Source: Streptomyces echinatus
GTDB lineage: Bacteria; Actinomycetota; Actinomycetes; Streptomycetales; Streptomycetaceae
NCBI RefSeq assembly: GCF_014203595.1
Contig: NZ_JACHJK010000002.1
Location: 186,001-250,000, forward strand
Direction: 5' to 3'
Length of the DNA stretch: 64,000 nucleotides
Shown here: in pieces, positions 1 to 8,318 of the stretch
Numbering within the stretch: the stretch's first letter is position 1
Layout: every line of letters starts with the position of its first letter
Program-made: the position numbers and the translations under genes
Notes under the pieces: model-generated
Told to the model about the DNA's origin: nothing
Databases searched by the model: none
What the model saw: the letters and a program-made list of their open reading frames with translations, nothing else

Positions 1-1
1 A

Positions 2-382
2 CGGGACGCTCTCCGGTTCGGCGCGTGCGGGTTCCTGCTCAAGGACGCCTCCCCCGCGCTGCTGGTGGAGGCCGTACGGGCGGCATCACGCGGGGACGCG
101 CTCGTCTCGCCCGGTGTCACCGTCAGACTGCTGCGGCAGCTGCAGGCCGGCACCACCGGGGAAGGACGCTCGGAGGCAGCCGGGCTGAGCGTGCGCGAGA
201 CGGAGATCATGCGGCTGGTGGCCGTGGGCCGCACCAACCAGGAGATCGGCGACGAGCTCTTCCTGTCGCTGTCGTCGGTGAAGACCTACCTGGCCCGGAT
301 CCAGGCCAAGACCCGGGCGCGCAACCGGGTGGAGGTCGCCGCCTGGGCGTGGGAACACGGCGTGGTCACGTCGCGGCCCTGA
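2..382 (+). CDS. LuxR/NarL-type response regulator, C-terminal part (5' truncated by window edge)
   Basis: The frame is open from the left edge. It reads through the last part of a receiver domain (a GACGFLLKDAS motif, where the Lys-containing loop follows beta-5) into a LuxR-type helix-turn-helix (LSVRETEIMRLVAVG, then SSVKTYLARIQAK). About 126 residues are visible; a full NarL-type regulator has about 210-220, so the phospho-acceptor Asp lies outside the window. It should bind DNA when phosphorylated by a sensor kinase. The gene ends 32 bases from the 3' end of a DesK/NarL-type kinase on the other strand. That kinase is a possible partner, but actinobacterial pairs are normally co-directional, so pairing is an inference. 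Family identity is clear. Confidence 0.9.
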   Translation, partial: RDALRFGACGFLLKDASPALLVEAVRAASRGDALVSPGVTVRLLRQLQAGTTGEGRSEAAGLSVRETEIMRLVAVGRTNQEIGDELFLSLSSVKTYLARIQAKTRARNRVEVAAWAWEHGVVTSRP

Positions 383-414
383 CGAGACGTCGACCGTCGC
401 CGGCCGGCAGACGC

Positions 415-1668
415 TCACTGTGGTGGACCCACAAAGGAGTCTGTGCGCGACCTGGGGATGCTCGCCCGGACCTCCCACTGACCGGAGATCCCGGCACCGG
501 CCGAGAACGTCCCGTCGAGTGCCTCGACGCGCTCTCGCAGCCCGATGAGCCCCAGCCCGCTCCGGCCTCCCGCCGGACTGCCGGAGCGGCGCTGCGCCGC
601 GCCGTTGGTCACCGTGACATGGAGCCAGTCCGGGTCGGCGTCCAGTCGTACGACCACGCGCTCGCCCGGAGCGTGGCGGTGCACGTTGGTCAGGGCCTCC
701 TGGACCACGCGGTACACGGACATCTCGATCTCCGGGCTGAACCTGCTCGTCCGCGCCTGAGCGGTCGCCTCGAGGCGCGCCGCGGGTGCGTCCGCCTGCC
801 GCCGTGAGAAGTCGGCGACGAGTTGCCCGAGTTCCGAGAGCAGGTCGGCGGGACGCTGGGCCGTGTGGCTCTCCTCGCGCAGGACGCGCACCAGGCGGCG
901 CATCGACTCCAGGGTCTCCGTGCCGGACCGGGCGATCGCCTCCAGGGCCGGAGGGACCTTCTCGGGTGCCGTCGCGCACACCGTCCGTGCCGCGTTGGCC
1001 TGCACGATGATGCCCGTCATGTCGTGAGCGATGAGGTCGTGCAGGTCCCGGGCCAGGGCGAGCCGTTCGGCCTGCCGCACGCTCTGTACAGCGCGCTGTC
1101 TGCGGGCCTCCAGCGCGCGCAGGGAACAGCCGATGAGGACGCACAGTGCGAGCACGACCGTGAGTACGTAGCCGCCGCCCACAAGGGCGGACAGTGAACG
1201 GAAGCGCAGCGGCAGCATCAGCACGGCGACGGCCAGGAGGGCGCCGGTCCAAGCCGTGGTGCGGGTGGACCTCGTCTCGGCGAGCACCCGCACGATCAGG
1301 ATCAGCAGCGCGAGGGTCTCCAGGAAGCCCCAGTCTCCCGTGCGATTCGGCACGACCAGGGACGCACAGGTCAGCGCGATGGACATGACAGCGATGCTCA
1401 GCGCCCGGGGCGTGAGCGAGGGCAGCAGGCGTGTGCCGGGCAGGGCCAGCACGGCCAGCGGACCGGTGACCAGCATCGGCAGCCATCCGGTGGCCGTGCT
1501 CGGCCACTGGGGTTGACGCAGCAGCACCATGAGGTCGCCCACCCACGTCAGAGCCAGGGCCAGCAGCGCCGCCGCGGTGATGAGGCGCCGGACCCCCGGC
1601 GAGAAGGGAAGCTTCCAGTCCACGTGCACCAGCTTAGGAAGCCGATCCGGTCCCGTGGTGTCGGTCAT
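415..1668 (-). CDS. Sensor histidine kinase, DesK/NarL-partner (HisKA_3) type
   Basis: About 417 residues from an ATG at 1668; an upstream in-frame ATG at 1689 would add 7 residues. The N-terminal 190 residues contain roughly five hydrophobic membrane segments with no obvious extracellular sensor domain. A HisKA_3 dimerisation box follows (ALARDLHDLIAHDM, with the phospho-accepting His near residue 210). The C-terminal HATPase domain carries the SGLGLIGLRERVEALDG glycine-rich box. It should autophosphorylate and pass phosphate to a LuxR-type regulator. The convergent response regulator ending at 382 is the nearest candidate. The stimulus cannot be read from the sequence. Confidence 0.88.
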   Translation of the reverse strand: MTDTTGPDRLPKLVHVDWKLPFSPGVRRLITAAALLALALTWVGDLMVLLRQPQWPSTATGWLPMLVTGPLAVLALPGTRLLPSLTPRALSIAVMSIALTCASLVVPNRTGDWGFLETLALLILIVRVLAETRSTRTTAWTGALLAVAVLMLPLRFRSLSALVGGGYVLTVVLALCVLIGCSLRALEARRQRAVQSVRQAERLALARDLHDLIAHDMTGIIVQANAARTVCATAPEKVPPALEAIARSGTETLESMRRLVRVLREESHTAQRPADLLSELGQLVADFSRRQADAPAARLEATAQARTSRFSPEIEMSVYRVVQEALTNVHRHAPGERVVVRLDADPDWLHVTVTNGAAQRRSGSPAGGRSGLGLIGLRERVEALDGTFSAGAGISGQWEVRASIPRSRTDSFVGPPQ

Positions 1669-1880
1669 CCGGCCGACACCGGGCGGCACAGCCCATACCC
1701 ACGTCTGACGCGATCGCGGTGCGGGTCACTGGAGCATGGATGCAGGGCCACCGGCGTTCCCCCGCGCCGGTGCCCCGGGCCCGCCGACGGCGACGGGCCC
1801 CGCGCGATCCGGCGCCGCTCCTGGACCTCGCCGGTGAGCGCGCCACCTGCCCTTTTCTCATTTCGGAGCTCGTCTTCCTC

Positions 1881-4082
1881 ATGGCTACATTCCTGCACCG
1901 GGTCGGCCGGGGTGCCTTCGCACGCCGCTGGCTGGTTCTGCTGCTCTGGGCGGTTGTGCTGGGCGTCGCAGGCGCCGCGGCGGCCAACAGCAGCGGCACC
2001 GGCAACTCGAACATCACCCTGCCCGGCATCGAGGCGCAGAAGGCCTACGACCTGCTCGGCAGGAAGTTCCCCGCCGCCAACGCCGGCGGGGCGAGTGCCC
2101 GTGTCGTCGTCCGGGCACCGCACGGGGAGAAGCTGACCGGCAGCGGCTCCGAGGCGGAGGTCAAGGCGCTGCTGAAGGAGCTGCGGGACTCCTCTCCGCG
2201 GGTCGCCTCGGTCACCGACCCCTTCACCGGCCAAACCGTCAGTGCCGACCGCACCACCGGCTACACCCAGGTCACCTACAAGGCCAAGCCGGGCGATCTG
2301 ACCGACGCGGACCACCAGCACCTCGACGACGCCCTCGGCAAGGCCCGCGACAAGGGGCTGACCGTCGAGGCGTCCGGCAACGCGCTCGCGCCCGCCGCGT
2401 CCAGCAGTTCTTCCGAGGCCATCGGTTTCGTGCTGGCGGCGGTGATCCTGGTCATCACCTTCGGCTCGCTGAGCGCGGCCGGGATGCCGCTGCTGACCGC
2501 CCTGGTCGGCGTCGGCATCACGATCAGCACCCTGACGGCGCTGACCAGCGCTCTCGACCTGAACACCAGCACCTCGGCGCTGGCGAGCATGCTCGGCATC
2601 GCGGTGGGTATCGACTACGCCCTGTTCATCGTCTCCCGCTACCGCTCCGAACGGGCGGCGGGATACGACGCCCGGGAGGCGGCCGCCCGTGCGAACGGCA
2701 CCGCGGGCTCCGCCGTGGTCTTCGCCGGTCTGACCGTCGTCATCGCGCTGACGGGCCTGGCCGTGGTCAACCTGCCCGTCCTCACGGCCATGGGTCTGGC
2801 CGCCGCCGGTGCCGTCGTCGTCGCCGTGCTGGTCGCCATCACCCTGGTCCCGGCGCTGCTCGGCCTCATCCCCGAACTCGTGCTCGGGCGCGCGCGCAGC
2901 AAGCCGAAGAAGCCCTCGAAGACACCGCTGGGCGAACGCTGGGCTGCCTTCGTCCTGCGCCGCCCCTGGAAGGTGCTGCTCGTCGCGACGGCCGGCCTGA
3001 TCCTGGTCGCCCTGCCCGCGGCCAAGCTCCAGCTGGGCCTGCCCGACGACGGTTCCCAGCCCGCCTCCACCACCCAGCGCAAGGCCTACGACATGCTCGC
3101 CGAGTCGTTCGGCCCCGGCTTCAACGGCCCGCTCACGGTCGTTGTCAACGACGCGGCCCCGGCGAAGACGGAGCAGGCGGTCAAGGAACTCACCGGCAGC
3201 GTCAGCAAGCTGAAGGACGTGGCCGCCGTCGCTCCGGCCGTCTACAACCCGGCCGGCGACACGGCGATCATCACCGTGATCCCCAAGAGCGCGCCCGCCA
3301 GCGAGACCACCAAGAACCTCGTCCACACCATCCGCGACCGGGCCGCGGACACCCGCGCCGCCACCGGCGCCGAGGGTCTGGTGTCCGGCACCACAGCCCT
3401 GAACATCGACGTCGCCACGAAGTTCGCCGGCGCGATCGTCCCCTACATGCTGCTGGTCGTCGGCCTCGCCTTCCTCGTCCTCATCCTCGTCTTCCGCTCC
3501 CTCCTGGTGCCGCTCAAGGCGGCGCTCGGCTTCCTGCTCTCCGTCCTCGCCGCCTTCGGCGCGATGGTCGCGGTCTTCCAGTGGGGCTGGTTGAAGGGTC
3601 TGTTCGGGCTGGAGACGACCGGTCCGATCCAGAGCCTCGTCCCGATCCTCGCCGTGGGCATCGTCTTCGGCCTCGCGATGGACTACCAGGTCTTCCTCGT
3701 CACCCGGATCCGCGAGGCGTACGTCCACGGGGCCGAGCCGCGCGAGGCGATCACCGAGGGCTTCCGGTACAGCGGGAAGGTCGTCACGGCCGCCGCCCTC
3801 ATCATGACGGCCGTCTTCAGCGGTTTCATCGCCGGCGACGAGGCGTTGATCAAGTCGCTGGGCCTGGGCCTGGCCGCGGCGGTCGTCTTCGACGCGTTCG
3901 TGGTCCGCATGACCATCGTCCCGGCGGTCCTGGCCCTGCTCGGCCACCGCGCCTGGTCCCTGCCCGCCTGGCTCGACCGCCGGCTGCCCCACGTCGACAT
4001 CGAGGGCGAGAGACTCGCCCGTACCTCCCCCGCGGCCGGCGAACCCGATGTGACGGAAGCCGGGTTCACCAGCATCCACTGA
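1881..4082 (+). CDS. MMPL-family (RND superfamily) transporter
   Basis: A protein of 733 residues from ATG 1881 (MATFLHRVGRGAFARRW). This start is preferred because it puts the usual short basic cytoplasmic N-terminus directly before TM1. The architecture is that of actinobacterial MMPL proteins: TM1, a large extracytoplasmic loop, a five-TM block with the GIDYALFIVSRYR signature, a second loop (about residues 400-520) and a second block with GLAMDYQVFLVTRIRE. The paired GxDY motifs carry the Asp-Tyr residues of the proton-relay site. MMPL proteins export lipids, siderophores or small hydrophobic molecules with proton motive force; the substrate here is unknown. A strong hairpin follows the stop codon. 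Confidence 0.93.
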   Translation: MATFLHRVGRGAFARRWLVLLLWAVVLGVAGAAAANSSGTGNSNITLPGIEAQKAYDLLGRKFPAANAGGASARVVVRAPHGEKLTGSGSEAEVKALLKELRDSSPRVASVTDPFTGQTVSADRTTGYTQVTYKAKPGDLTDADHQHLDDALGKARDKGLTVEASGNALAPAASSSSSEAIGFVLAAVILVITFGSLSAAGMPLLTALVGVGITISTLTALTSALDLNTSTSALASMLGIAVGIDYALFIVSRYRSERAAGYDAREAAARANGTAGSAVVFAGLTVVIALTGLAVVNLPVLTAMGLAAAGAVVVAVLVAITLVPALLGLIPELVLGRARSKPKKPSKTPLGERWAAFVLRRPWKVLLVATAGLILVALPAAKLQLGLPDDGSQPASTTQRKAYDMLAESFGPGFNGPLTVVVNDAAPAKTEQAVKELTGSVSKLKDVAAVAPAVYNPAGDTAIITVIPKSAPASETTKNLVHTIRDRAADTRAATGAEGLVSGTTALNIDVATKFAGAIVPYMLLVVGLAFLVLILVFRSLLVPLKAALGFLLSVLAAFGAMVAVFQWGWLKGLFGLETTGPIQSLVPILAVGIVFGLAMDYQVFLVTRIREAYVHGAEPREAITEGFRYSGKVVTAAALIMTAVFSGFIAGDEALIKSLGLGLAAAVVFDAFVVRMTIVPAVLALLGHRAWSLPAWLDRRLPHVDIEGERLARTSPAAGEPDVTEAGFTSIH

Positions 4083-4092
4083 CCAACCGGAC

Positions 4093-4124
4093 CGATGCGC
4101 CCGCACCCGTGTGCGGGCGCATCG
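4093..4124 (+). terminator. Strong hairpin terminator after the MMPL gene
   Basis: A perfect 14-base inverted repeat (CGATGCGCCCGCAC with its complement) and a 4-base loop start 10 bases after the MMPL stop codon. There is no U-run, which is common for Streptomyces terminators. It separates the MMPL gene from the small downstream gene that starts at 4171. Confidence 0.75.
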
Positions 4125-4170
4125 CCGTGCAGCCGCCGGAAACACCCGAGGAACCACCCTGGAGAGACGC

Positions 4171-4494
4171 ATGCGCAAAGGCCCGATCCTCACCCTTGCC
4201 ACCGTGATCGCTCTGCTGGCCCTGTCCCAACACGCAGGCAAGCAGACGGCCGAGTTACCGGACTTGCACGGAATGACCCTGCGCAGGGCACAACTGACGG
4301 CCCGGGAGGCGGGATTCCGCCAGCTCGCCGGTGAGGACGCACTCGGCCGCCACCGCGTCCCCCTGGCGGGCACGCACTGGACGGTCTGCTCACAGCAGCC
4401 ACCGCCCGCACGCCACGGCATCACCACACTGGTCACCGTGCGCGTCGTGAAGACGAACGAGAGATGCCCGAACCCCCTCACGGTCGGCCGCTGA
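4171..4494 (+). CDS. Small exported or membrane-anchored PASTA-like protein with a TTA codon
   Basis: A protein of 107 residues with a GGAGAG ribosome site ahead of ATG 4171. Residues 5-20 form a hydrophobic signal or anchor segment. The rest resembles a single PASTA domain: the LPDLHGMTLRRAQLTARE motif, then a central stretch ending TVCSQQPPP, then a beta strand (TLVTVRVVK). PASTA domains occur in penicillin-binding proteins and Ser/Thr kinases, where they bind muropeptides or beta-lactams. A stand-alone single domain is usually an uncharacterised exported protein. Leu29 is encoded by TTA (4255-4257), so translation should depend on the bldA tRNA. The gene is convergent with the hydrolase ending at 4529. 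Confidence 0.7.
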   Translation: MRKGPILTLATVIALLALSQHAGKQTAELPDLHGMTLRRAQLTAREAGFRQLAGEDALGRHRVPLAGTHWTVCSQQPPPARHGITTLVTVRVVKTNERCPNPLTVGR

Positions 4495-4528
4495 TGATGC
4501 GACGGTGGCCCCTGTGCCTGACGGGGAC

Positions 4529-5305
4529 TCAGTTCTTGGCGCAGGCCTGCAGAATGAGTCTGCTGATCACTTCCGGGTGCGTCACCAGTGACAGGTGGCC
4601 CGCGTCGACCTCGACGGTCGTGGCCTTCATACGCCGTGCCATGAAGCGCTCGAGCTCGGGGTTGATGGTGCGGTCGTTCTTCGAGACCGCGTACCAGGTC
4701 GGCTTCTTGTGCCAGGCGGCGACACTCGTGGTGGGTGGAGCGACGGCCAGCGGCCCCTGGGCCGCGTAGAGCTCCAGAGCCTGCTTCCTGGGCACGCCGT
4801 TCGCGAAGTCCCGGAGGAACGCCGACTGGCTCAGGTACTTGAAGCCGTCCGAGGTGATCACCCCGGAGTTGACCGGAGGGGTGGGGAACTTCGCGGCGAG
4901 CGCGGCGAAGTCCTCGCCGGCTTCCGGGGCGCGGGCGGCGACGTAGACGAGCCCGGTGACGTTCCGGGCGAGCCCGATCTGGGAGATGACCGTGCCGCCG
5001 TAGGAATGTGCGGCCAGAACCGTGGGCCCGTCCAGCCGGGAGAGTGCGAAGTTCGTGGCGGCGACATCGTCGGCGAGAGAGGTGAGCGGGTTCTGTACCG
5101 CGATGACGTTCATTCCCGCCGCCTGCAGCATCGGGATGACCTTCGACCAGGAGGAGCCGTCCGCGTAGGCACCGTGCACGAGCACCACATTGCGTACTGC
5201 GGACTTGCGGCTATGGGTTGCCGCCCGGGCTGCCGGAGCTCCGGAGAGCGTCGTTGCCGCCACTCCCGCGCCCAGAGCAGTGAACCGACGACGACTGATC
5301 TCCAT
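4529..5305 (-). CDS. Tat-exported alpha/beta-fold hydrolase
   Basis: A protein of 258 residues from ATG 5305, preceded by an AAGGGA ribosome site. The N-terminus is a twin-arginine signal (SRRRF, a hydrophobic stretch, then a PAARA cleavage region), so the enzyme should be exported folded. The mature part is an alpha/beta hydrolase of the salicylate-esterase/EstC-like type: VLVHGAYADGSSW oxyanion region, nucleophile elbow AHSYGG (Ser), a late Asp near VSKNDRTINPE, and catalytic His in DAGHLSLVTHPE. The substrate is unknown; small-ester hydrolysis is likely. Downstream neighbours do not form an obvious operon with it. Confidence 0.85.
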   Translation of the reverse strand: MEISRRRFTALGAGVAATTLSGAPAARAATHSRKSAVRNVVLVHGAYADGSSWSKVIPMLQAAGMNVIAVQNPLTSLADDVAATNFALSRLDGPTVLAAHSYGGTVISQIGLARNVTGLVYVAARAPEAGEDFAALAAKFPTPPVNSGVITSDGFKYLSQSAFLRDFANGVPRKQALELYAAQGPLAVAPPTTSVAAWHKKPTWYAVSKNDRTINPELERFMARRMKATTVEVDAGHLSLVTHPEVISRLILQACAKN

Positions 5306-5516
5306 GATTATCGTCCCTTGCTTGTACGCATCCGCTCCTGCAACACGCTCCGCGGAACGGAAAGAGGGCGGATGGCCGATGCCCGTGCTCGGACTGGTCC
5401 CGAGGCAGCACCGGTACGCATTGCCCTCTATGGAATAATTTACCCGAGAATGCCGGTCACCGCCGAGGCTGGGACCGACCACGGACCCCTCATCGGCGGC
5501 GATGGCACGGACCGCG

Positions 5517-6047
5517 CTACTGAGCAGGCGCGTAGAACACGTACGTGGCGGCGTACGGCACCCCGACCTGCGCCCCTTGGGCACATGATCCGCTGGGGGC
5601 AAGGCCTCCTCGCGTGTTCAGCCGCTGAACGTAGGAGACGGAGCCGAAGACACCGCTGCCGCGGGTGGCCGTTGCCTTGAGCAGCAACTCCGGAACCGCG
5701 TGGTCGCGGGGGACGCTGGCGCCGGGCACGGCCGCGGCGTTGACCGCACTGCCGTCCACCGTGGAGACCCACACCGGCCCTCGTGAGTGCAGGGCCACGG
5801 GCCGGTGGTACCGGTCCCGGGAATCGGACAGAGTGGCGGCCGGCTCGACGAAGGTCCAGGCGTTGTCGGTGCACGCGTAGGTCTGCACGCCCTGCGCGTC
5901 GAACTCGGCGATCTTCTCGTTGCCGGCCGGTACCTGCAACGGCACCGGTATGCCGGTGGCCGGACCGGCCGCCGCGGCACCGGTCATCGCGGCTGCGCTG
6001 GTGATGACGGTCCCGATGATCAGCGCGACGCGCTTGCCGAACAGCAT
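5517..6047 (-). CDS. Secreted DUF3455-like protein
   Basis: A protein of 176 residues from ATG 6047 (MLFGKRVALIIG). This start is preferred over ATG 6062 because GGAG lies 9 bases ahead of it, while the upstream ATG has no ribosome site. It has a Sec signal peptide ending near AAAAGPA. The mature domain (a QVPAGNEKIAEFDAQGVQTYAC motif, then a strand containing WTFVEPAATL and a C-terminal GVPYAATYVFYAP) matches my memory of the DUF3455 family of secreted bacterial and fungal proteins. Its function is unknown. The gene stands alone, with 226 bases to the alginate lyase gene upstream of it on the same strand. Confidence 0.7.
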   Translation of the reverse strand: MLFGKRVALIIGTVITSAAAMTGAAAAGPATGIPVPLQVPAGNEKIAEFDAQGVQTYACTDNAWTFVEPAATLSDSRDRYHRPVALHSRGPVWVSTVDGSAVNAAAVPGASVPRDHAVPELLLKATATRGSGVFGSVSYVQRLNTRGGLAPSGSCAQGAQVGVPYAATYVFYAPAQ

Positions 6048-6273
6048 CAGACATGACTCCATGTGGAGAGGGGGAGGTCGGGAGGCTTCAGAAGGGTGGC
6101 CCGCACGGACGACCTTCGGTCGCCGCTCCCAGGAGCCTACGAGTCAGTCCGCTGTTCGCCCCCGGCCGCGGATGATCCGTAAGGATTGCGAAAGGTCTCC
6201 GCGCCGGTCAACGAGCCGCGGTCACTGGGTGGTTGGCGTGCTCCCCGGTGACCGCGGGCTCACTGCCGGACGA

Positions 6274-7074
6274 TCAGCTGTGCGTCACCTTGACGCCGTA
6301 CAGGGCGACTTCGGAGTAGTTCGAGTCGTCGCAGGGCGAGGAGTTGCCGCAGTTCGCCTGCGTGTAGTCGCCGGCCTTGAAGTAGCCGCTCTTGAACTTG
6401 GCGGTGACGGTGGCCTTGAGCGTGCCGTTGTAGTAGACGTCGACCTTTCCGTCGTGGACCACGAACTTCCCCTGGAAACGGTCGCCCAGCTTGTAGCTGG
6501 AGGTCACCAGTTTGTAGTGCGTGGTGTTGTAGGAGGTGATGTAGAGACTGGTCCCCTCGAGACGGAACGACGTGACGTCACTCTTGGAGTCGTGTATCTG
6601 TCCGGCCATCACGTGCGGCTTGACCTGCGGGAGGTGCGTGATGGCCTCGTCCACGACCATCGTGTGGGTGCCGGACGTGGAGGACCAGCTCGCCGTCGAG
6701 GACCCGGTCGCCGTCATCTCGCGCAGTTCCGACCGCGGGTAGCCGGTGTTGCTGGTGGTGGCGCCGTTGACCGCGGACCGCATCAGGATCGCGTCGCAGC
6801 TCGCGGCCGTCGTGAACCAGGGAGCGTTGTCGTACGTCGACAGGGCGGGCTGCCTGATCTCCAGAGGGTCGCCGGAGCTGTCGGGGACGGGGAGTTGGAG
6901 CTTCCATGCCGTGCTCAGTCCGATGGCCGACGCCGGCGCCGGGCAGGCGGTGGACTGCGTGGGAGCGGCCGACGCGCTCTGCACCGAGGCCAGCAGGCCG
7001 GCGGCGAGTGCGGGTGCGGCGGCGAGGACGAGGGCGCGGCGGGGAGTCCTGCGCGCTCGTGCGTGCTGCTTCAT
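6274..7074 (-). CDS. Secreted polysaccharide lyase family 7 (alginate lyase)
   Basis: A protein of 266 residues from ATG 7074. A Sec signal with a basic n-region is cleaved near SAS-AAP. All three PL7 signature regions are present: RSELREM (the R-S/T-E-L-R site), GQIHD (QIH; His is the neutraliser) and YFKAGDYTQ (the YxKAGxYxQ catalytic Tyr region). It should cleave alginate outside the cell by beta-elimination, giving unsaturated oligomers. In this family QIH rather than QVH is generally associated with guluronate-containing substrate. It lies 74 bases downstream of an uptake and catabolism operon on the same strand and probably feeds it; that functional link is an inference. Confidence 0.9.
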   Translation of the reverse strand: MKQHARARRTPRRALVLAAAPALAAGLLASVQSASAAPTQSTACPAPASAIGLSTAWKLQLPVPDSSGDPLEIRQPALSTYDNAPWFTTAASCDAILMRSAVNGATTSNTGYPRSELREMTATGSSTASWSSTSGTHTMVVDEAITHLPQVKPHVMAGQIHDSKSDVTSFRLEGTSLYITSYNTTHYKLVTSSYKLGDRFQGKFVVHDGKVDVYYNGTLKATVTAKFKSGYFKAGDYTQANCGNSSPCDDSNYSEVALYGVKVTHS

Positions 7075-7148
7075 GTGCGGCTCCTTCGTGTGCGGGCCAC
7101 GAGGGCCCGGTGGGGGTGTGGAAGGGTTGCGGTGCCCGCCGCTGCGGC

Positions 7149-8318
7149 TCAGCGGGCGAGCTCTCGTACGATCCCTTCGTCGATGCCGATACCGAGGCCG
7201 GGGCCTGACGGCACCTCGGCCACCCCCGCGCGCACCTGGATGACGGAGCCGGTGGCGTAGGGGCTGCTCAGGAACTGCCGGCCGTTGAGGTCGGCGGGGG
7301 CGATCAGGTCGTGGGCCGCGAACAGGTGCAGGGATGCGGCGAGGCCGATGTCGGACTCGGTCAGCCCCGACCCCATGAGCGCCACGCCGCAGTCCTCGGC
7401 CAGCTGGCACTGGCGCAGCGCCAGGGTGAGGCCGGCGCAGCGCTGCACCTTGGCCACCGCGATCCCGATGGCCCCCCTGCGGACGAAGGCGGCGAGGTCG
7501 CTCGGGTGGCGCAGGCTCTCGTCCACGGCGATCGGGACCGGACTGAGGTCCCGCAGTCGGCGCAGTCCCTCGATGTCGTTGGCGGGCAGGGGTTGTTCGA
7601 GGGCCGCCACGTCGAGCGGTTCCAGCAGGCGGGCGAGGCGCAGCGCGGAGTCCTGGGTGCCGTCCTGGTTGGCGTCGACGATCAGGCGGGCATCCGGGGC
7701 GGCCTCCCGTACGGCCTTCACCCGGGCGACCTCGGCGGAGATGTCCGGTCCGGACGCGAGTGCGGTTTTGATCTTGAAGTGACGGTACCCATGGGCCCGG
7801 CCCTCGGCGACGGACTCCGCGAGCGCGCCCGGATCGGCGCCCATGGCGATCCAGCACAGCTCGACGCTCTCGTGGCGACGGCGCCCCCACAGCCGGCCGA
7901 GACTCACGCCGCGGGACCGGGCGAGTGCGTCGTGCCAGGCGACGTCGAGGGCGGCGCGTGCCAGCGGCATCCCGGTGGACCAGCCGCGACGGATCGTGCG
8001 ATCACAGGCCCGCACCAGCCTGTCCAGGTCCCACAAGGGCAGACCCGTGACGGCGGGCACCAGGTACTGCGTCAACGTCGACACGATGGACTCGGTCGTC
8101 TCGTACGTCCAGGAGGGGATGGGCGTCGCCTCGCCCCATCCCGTGCTGCCGTCCGAGGCCGTCACCTTGACCAGCACCCGGACGGCCGGGCGTCCCCGGG
8201 CGGTCACTCGGCCGCCTGCGATCGTGAAGTCCCGCAGCGTGGGCAGGGCGACCGTGAACGTCTCGACGCGCTCGACGGTCACGGCGGGCGGGGTGTCGGC
8301 TGTCGGCGTCAGAACCAT
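7149..8318 (-). CDS. Enolase-superfamily enzyme of the muconate-lactonizing-enzyme subgroup
   Basis: A protein of 389 residues from ATG 8318; its start overlaps the end of the upstream dehydrogenase gene by 10 bases. It has an N-terminal capping domain and a (beta/alpha)7-beta barrel. Catalytic residues seen: the Lys-x-Lys motif (K182, K184 in HFKIKTA), metal ligands D215 (VDANQD), E241 (LEQPL) and D266 (AVDES), and the opposite Lys K290 (VAKVQ). This Lys-x-Lys plus Lys pattern marks the MLE subgroup (cycloisomerases, dipeptide epimerases, racemases). It is not the typical acid-sugar dehydratase pattern. The exact reaction is unknown; its company of two hydroxyacid dehydrogenases and a sugar importer makes a sugar-acid or lactone substrate plausible. 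Confidence 0.82.
   Translation of the reverse strand: MVLTPTADTPPAVTVERVETFTVALPTLRDFTIAGGRVTARGRPAVRVLVKVTASDGSTGWGEATPIPSWTYETTESIVSTLTQYLVPAVTGLPLWDLDRLVRACDRTIRRGWSTGMPLARAALDVAWHDALARSRGVSLGRLWGRRRHESVELCWIAMGADPGALAESVAEGRAHGYRHFKIKTALASGPDISAEVARVKAVREAAPDARLIVDANQDGTQDSALRLARLLEPLDVAALEQPLPANDIEGLRRLRDLSPVPIAVDESLRHPSDLAAFVRRGAIGIAVAKVQRCAGLTLALRQCQLAEDCGVALMGSGLTESDIGLAASLHLFAAHDLIAPADLNGRQFLSSPYATGSVIQVRAGVAEVPSGPGLGIGIDEGIVRELAR

Noticed and set aside
1665..4481. Very long open frame on the minus strand opposite the MMPL gene
   Set aside because: It is Gly/Asp/Arg/Gln-rich with no domain. It mirrors the GC-skewed codons of the MMPL gene, whose TM pattern and GxDY motifs are convincing.
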